Source: Dehalococcoidales bacterium
GTDB taxonomy: Bacteria; Chloroflexota; Dehalococcoidia; Dehalococcoidales; UBA2162
Direction of reading: 5' to 3'
Length of the DNA: 19,155 nt
Assembly (NCBI GenBank): GCA_016932435.1
Contig: JAFGCW010000006.1
Location: 1 to 19,155 of the forward strand
A program made the translations under genes and the position numbers. Every line of letters starts with the position of its first letter. Position 1 is the stretch's first letter. Of this stretch, positions 16,122 to 19,155 are shown piece by piece. The notes under the pieces were generated by a model. It was not told the origin of the DNA. It did not search any database and was given only the letters and a program-made list of their open reading frames with translations.

Positions 16122-19100
16122 ATGGCTGAAGCTAAAGAACAATCAGTACTTGTGATAGGCGCCGGTGTCGGTGGCGTCAAAGCGTCTCTTGAACTGGCCG
16201 AATCAGGTGTAAAAGTCTATCTATGCGACCTTAGTCCTGATATCGGCGGCACACTCATGCAGATGGACAAATGGTTTCCGAACAGCCACTGCGGAATGTG
16301 CCAGATGCTGCCGCTGGTTGTCGGTGATGAGTCTGTCCAGTTTTGTCTTCGTCGGGGACTTAATCATCCGAATATCGAGTTTCTCCCTCTGACTTCGGTT
16401 GAAAAACTTGAAGGCCAGGCCGGGAATTTTACTGTCACGCTAAAGAAAACTCCCATGGGAGTAAAGCGTGATCTGTGTTCGGGATGCGGCCTTTGCGCCG
16501 AAGTGTGCCCGGTAGAGGTCGACAGCGAATTTAACCAGGGACTTGAAAAGCGAAAAGCCATCTACGTCAGAAATCCAATGGTAGCCGCAAATGCCTATCT
16601 TATCGACTGGAATAGCTGCACGAAGTGCGGTGTATGTGCGGAAAAATGCCCGAATAACGCGATAGACCTGAATGCACAGGAAGAGGACCTGGAGATAAAG
16701 GTTGGGGCGGTTGTGCTGTCTACCGGTTTCGAGGAATTTAATGCCAAACAGACGAGTGAATACGGGTACCAGCGTTTTCCGAATGTGCTGACAAGCATAG
16801 AAATGGAGCGGATGTTAAGTCCTTCTGGGCCTACACGAGGGAATCTGGAGAGAACCTCCGATGGGAAAACGCCTTCATCGCTGGCGTTTTTGCAGTGTGT
16901 CGGCTCCCGCGAGATTGAATATAACTACTGCTCATCGGCATGCTGCATGTATGCTATCAAAGAGGCTGTTCTGGCGAAGGAAGCAAATCCCGATATCGAT
17001 ATAACCATTTTTTACATGGATATTCGTGCTTTCGGAAAAGGAAATTATAAGTATTTCCTGGAAGCACGAGACAAATACGGTATAAAATTCGTAAGAACCA
17101 GAGTACCTGCGATAAAGCGGGATTTCCTGACGGATAATATTTTGCTATCCGCAAGAAATGAAGACAGTACCATAAAGGATTATTCATTCGAGATGGTGGT
17201 GCTCTCGGTTGGGCAGGTGCCGCCTCCGGGATTCTCAGAATTAAGTAATACGCTGGGTTTGGAGACAAACCAGTGGGGATTCTGCGAGGGTAAGATATTT
17301 TCACCGGTCGAAACAGGTAAAGAAGGTATCTATGTATGCGGCTCGGTATCGGCGCCGAAAGACATTGCCGATACGCTGGTAGAGGCCGGAGCAGCAGCAA
17401 ACCGGGTTATGACACTATTAGCCATGCCGCGGAATATTGATGACACGGTTGAGAAAGCTGAAGAAGAAACAGAGGAAGAAACCGGTACCGCAATAATAAT
17501 ATGCAGCTGTGGTAACGAAATAGGGTCGGTTATCGATATCGGTCGAGTTTTGGAGTATAGCAAGGCACTTCCCGGCGTGGTCTACGCATCGAAGTCCGAC
17601 TTCTTATGCCAGAAAGACGGCTTTGCTAAACTGGCTGATGAAGTAAAACAGGCAAAAGCCGGTAAACTGGTAATAGCTGCCTGTCCTACCTCGATAATTG
17701 GTGGGCAGATAAACCAGGCGCTTAAAGACGCCGGATTAAATCATATTTTCAGCCAGTTCATTAACCTTAGAGAAGGTGTTGCCTGGGTGCATAAGGATGA
17801 GCCGGAAAAGGCGACCGAAAAGGCTGAGAAACTTATCGCGATGGCGGCTGAAAGGGCTCGACTGCAAAAGAATACTGACCTTCAATCAACTTCAATTAAT
17901 GGTGGAGCACTGGTAATCGGCGGAGGATTGAGCGGAATGATAGCTGCTTTATCTGTTACCGAACAGGGATTTGAAGTTCACCTTGTAGAGAAATCAGATA
18001 AGCTTGGAGGTAATCTTCAGCATATTCACACCACGCTATCCGGTGACGACCCTCAGAAATTGCTGAATGATACTATTCATAGCATTGAAGGAAGTTCCTT
18101 AATTAACGTATATCTGAATTCGGAAATCAAAGAATTTTCGGGATATGCCGGTAATTTTGATGCAGAAATCTTGAAAGGCGACGAAGAGATACCACTCCAG
18201 GTCGGTGCAGTGATAGTTGCCACCGGTGGCAGCGAGTACAAACCTGAAGAGTACTCGTATAATGACAGCGACAGTATTATTACCCAGTCCGAACTGGAAC
18301 AGAGAATTGCTTCCGGTGACCTGAATGTCGAAAGCATGGATTCTGTAGTTATGATACAGTGTGTCGGCTCACGGAATGCAGAGAGACCCTATTGCAGCCG
18401 AATCTGCTGCAGCCAGGCAATCAAGAATTCGATGGAGATAAAGAAACGGAATCCTGAATGCCAGGTATACGTAATTTATCGCGATATTATGAGTTACGGT
18501 TTTCTTGAAGAATACTACACCAAAGCCAGGGAAGCCGGGGTAATATTTATTAGATATGAAGAAGATGACGAACCTCGTGTTAAAGCTGAAGCTGGAAAAA
18601 TAACGGTTGAGTTTAAAGAACCTGCGCTGGGAGAAACTATAACTCTGGAAGCTGATACCGTAGTACTAAGTCCGGCAATCTTACCGCAGGACACGAATGA
18701 AGAACTTGCCGGAATAATGGATCTTGAACTAACAGAGAACGGCTTTTTCAAGGAAGCGGAAGTAAAATTCCGTCCGGTAGATTTCACCCACGAAGGCATC
18801 TACGCTTGCGGACTGGCTTTATATCCAAGGAACATCGGTGAGAGTATAGCTGAAGCCCAAGCTGCCGCGCAAAGAGCAGCAACGCTATTGTCTAGAGGGC
18901 AGATCCAGGCGTCACTTATAGTAGCTGAGGTTAATCCGAGATGGTGTACAGGTTGTGAGATATGCGTACCGGCCTGCCCGTACGGAGCGAGAATAAAAGA
19001 TACCATGAAAGGTATAGTTGTAGTAAGGGAAGCATTATGCCAGGGATGCGGCGCCTGTGCTGCAGTGTGTCCGAGTGGCGCCACCAAATTAAGGCAGTTT

Positions 19101-19142
19101 ACCGATAAACAGGTATTCTCAATGATAGATGTTGGAATATAG
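16122..19142 (+). CDS. hdrA: Double-unit HdrA-type flavoprotein without MvhD
   Basis: This 1006-residue protein has the same order as the minus-strand fusion, minus the MvhD domain. It has a first Rossmann motif (VIGAGVGGVKASL) without the N-terminal HdrA domain, a Cys loop SHC57-G-M-C60, and an inserted ferredoxin starting near C119 (CSGCGLC, then CTKCGVCAEKC near 167). A second HdrA unit starts near 460 (IIICSCGNEIGS), with a Rossmann motif near 597 and no Cys loop. The C-terminal ferredoxin begins near 941 (CTGCEIC, CQGCGACAAVC). It resembles BamE-like and other tandem HdrA proteins. It starts 9 nt after the preceding gene, with GAGAAAAGG before the ATG, and is certainly cotranscribed. A separate MvhD or BamF-type gene might follow outside the window. 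Confidence 0.9.
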   Translation: MAEAKEQSVLVIGAGVGGVKASLELAESGVKVYLCDLSPDIGGTLMQMDKWFPNSHCGMCQMLPLVVGDESVQFCLRRGLNHPNIEFLPLTSVEKLEGQAGNFTVTLKKTPMGVKRDLCSGCGLCAEVCPVEVDSEFNQGLEKRKAIYVRNPMVAANAYLIDWNSCTKCGVCAEKCPNNAIDLNAQEEDLEIKVGAVVLSTGFEEFNAKQTSEYGYQRFPNVLTSIEMERMLSPSGPTRGNLERTSDGKTPSSLAFLQCVGSREIEYNYCSSACCMYAIKEAVLAKEANPDIDITIFYMDIRAFGKGNYKYFLEARDKYGIKFVRTRVPAIKRDFLTDNILLSARNEDSTIKDYSFEMVVLSVGQVPPPGFSELSNTLGLETNQWGFCEGKIFSPVETGKEGIYVCGSVSAPKDIADTLVEAGAAANRVMTLLAMPRNIDDTVEKAEEETEEETGTAIIICSCGNEIGSVIDIGRVLEYSKALPGVVYASKSDFLCQKDGFAKLADEVKQAKAGKLVIAACPTSIIGGQINQALKDAGLNHIFSQFINLREGVAWVHKDEPEKATEKAEKLIAMAAERARLQKNTDLQSTSINGGALVIGGGLSGMIAALSVTEQGFEVHLVEKSDKLGGNLQHIHTTLSGDDPQKLLNDTIHSIEGSSLINVYLNSEIKEFSGYAGNFDAEILKGDEEIPLQVGAVIVATGGSEYKPEEYSYNDSDSIITQSELEQRIASGDLNVESMDSVVMIQCVGSRNAERPYCSRICCSQAIKNSMEIKKRNPECQVYVIYRDIMSYGFLEEYYTKAREAGVIFIRYEEDDEPRVKAEAGKITVEFKEPALGETITLEADTVVLSPAILPQDTNEELAGIMDLELTENGFFKEAEVKFRPVDFTHEGIYACGLALYPRNIGESIAEAQAAAQRAATLLSRGQIQASLIVAEVNPRWCTGCEICVPACPYGARIKDTMKGIVVVREALCQGCGACAAVCPSGATKLRQFTDKQVFSMIDVGI

Positions 19143-19155
19143 ACAGGGAGACTTA
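19143..19155 (+). promoter_or_regulatory. Ribosome-site-like sequence at the window edge
   Basis: The last bases contain CAGGGAG right after the double HdrA stop. In this operon the gaps between genes are 9-21 nt, so this is probably the ribosome site of a next gene starting just beyond the window. Confidence 0.4.

Overview
The window reads as chromosomal DNA of a strict anaerobe that uses selenocysteine and carries a large, flavin- and iron-sulfur-rich redox system resembling the class II (tungsten) benzoyl-CoA reductase machinery (Bam) combined with heterodisulfide-reductase (Hdr) modules. The taxon cannot be fixed from the sequence. A Dehalococcoidia-like Chloroflexota or a sulfate-reducer-like bacterium are my best guesses, based on a PaaX regulator, BamB/BamC-like proteins and several HdrA paralogs. 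That is inference.

Layout. (1) 1-1813 looks like mobile or acquired DNA. It holds the end of an unrecognised gene, a small ORF, an apparently intact IS1595/ISXO2-type transposase on the minus strand with a textbook promoter, and a small membrane protein. (2) 1810-4011 (minus) is a multi-PAS sensor that stops just inside its GAF domain and has no kinase, so it looks truncated by whatever brought in region 1. (3) 4307-5128 (plus) is a PaaX-family repressor, convergent with the next operon and only 8 bp from it. (4) 5137-12565 (minus) is one operon, in transcription order: BamB-like tungsten oxidoreductase, BamC-like three-cluster ferredoxin, an HdrA-HdrA-MvhD fusion, HdrC and HdrB. The fusion gene has an in-frame TGA at 9937-9939, exactly where HdrA proteins have a conserved Cys. 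The TGA is followed by a perfect 7-bp hairpin with a GGUC loop, so I read the two apparent ORFs as a single 1189-residue selenoprotein. (5) 12566-12968 is a 403-bp divergent regulatory region with two sigma70-like promoters, short direct and inverted repeats, and an 11-bp motif (TAGTGACATAC) placed once toward each operon. Nine bases of it recur right before the paaX start codon. (6) 12969-19142 (plus) is a second operon: a HdrD/BamD-like protein, a single-unit HdrA and a double-unit HdrA. A Shine-Dalgarno-like sequence at the right edge suggests it continues.

How it may work together (inference). The BamB/BamC-like pair would be the catalytic unit acting on an aryl-CoA or related substrate. 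The HdrA flavoproteins, with HdrB/HdrC, HdrD and the fused MvhD domain, would form an electron-bifurcating or confurcating relay feeding or draining that unit. PaaX family members sense aryl-CoA thioesters, and the shared motif would let one regulator control both operons and itself. No BamGHI (NADH-dehydrogenase-like) genes, CoA ligases or hydratases are visible in the window, so the substrate is not proven.
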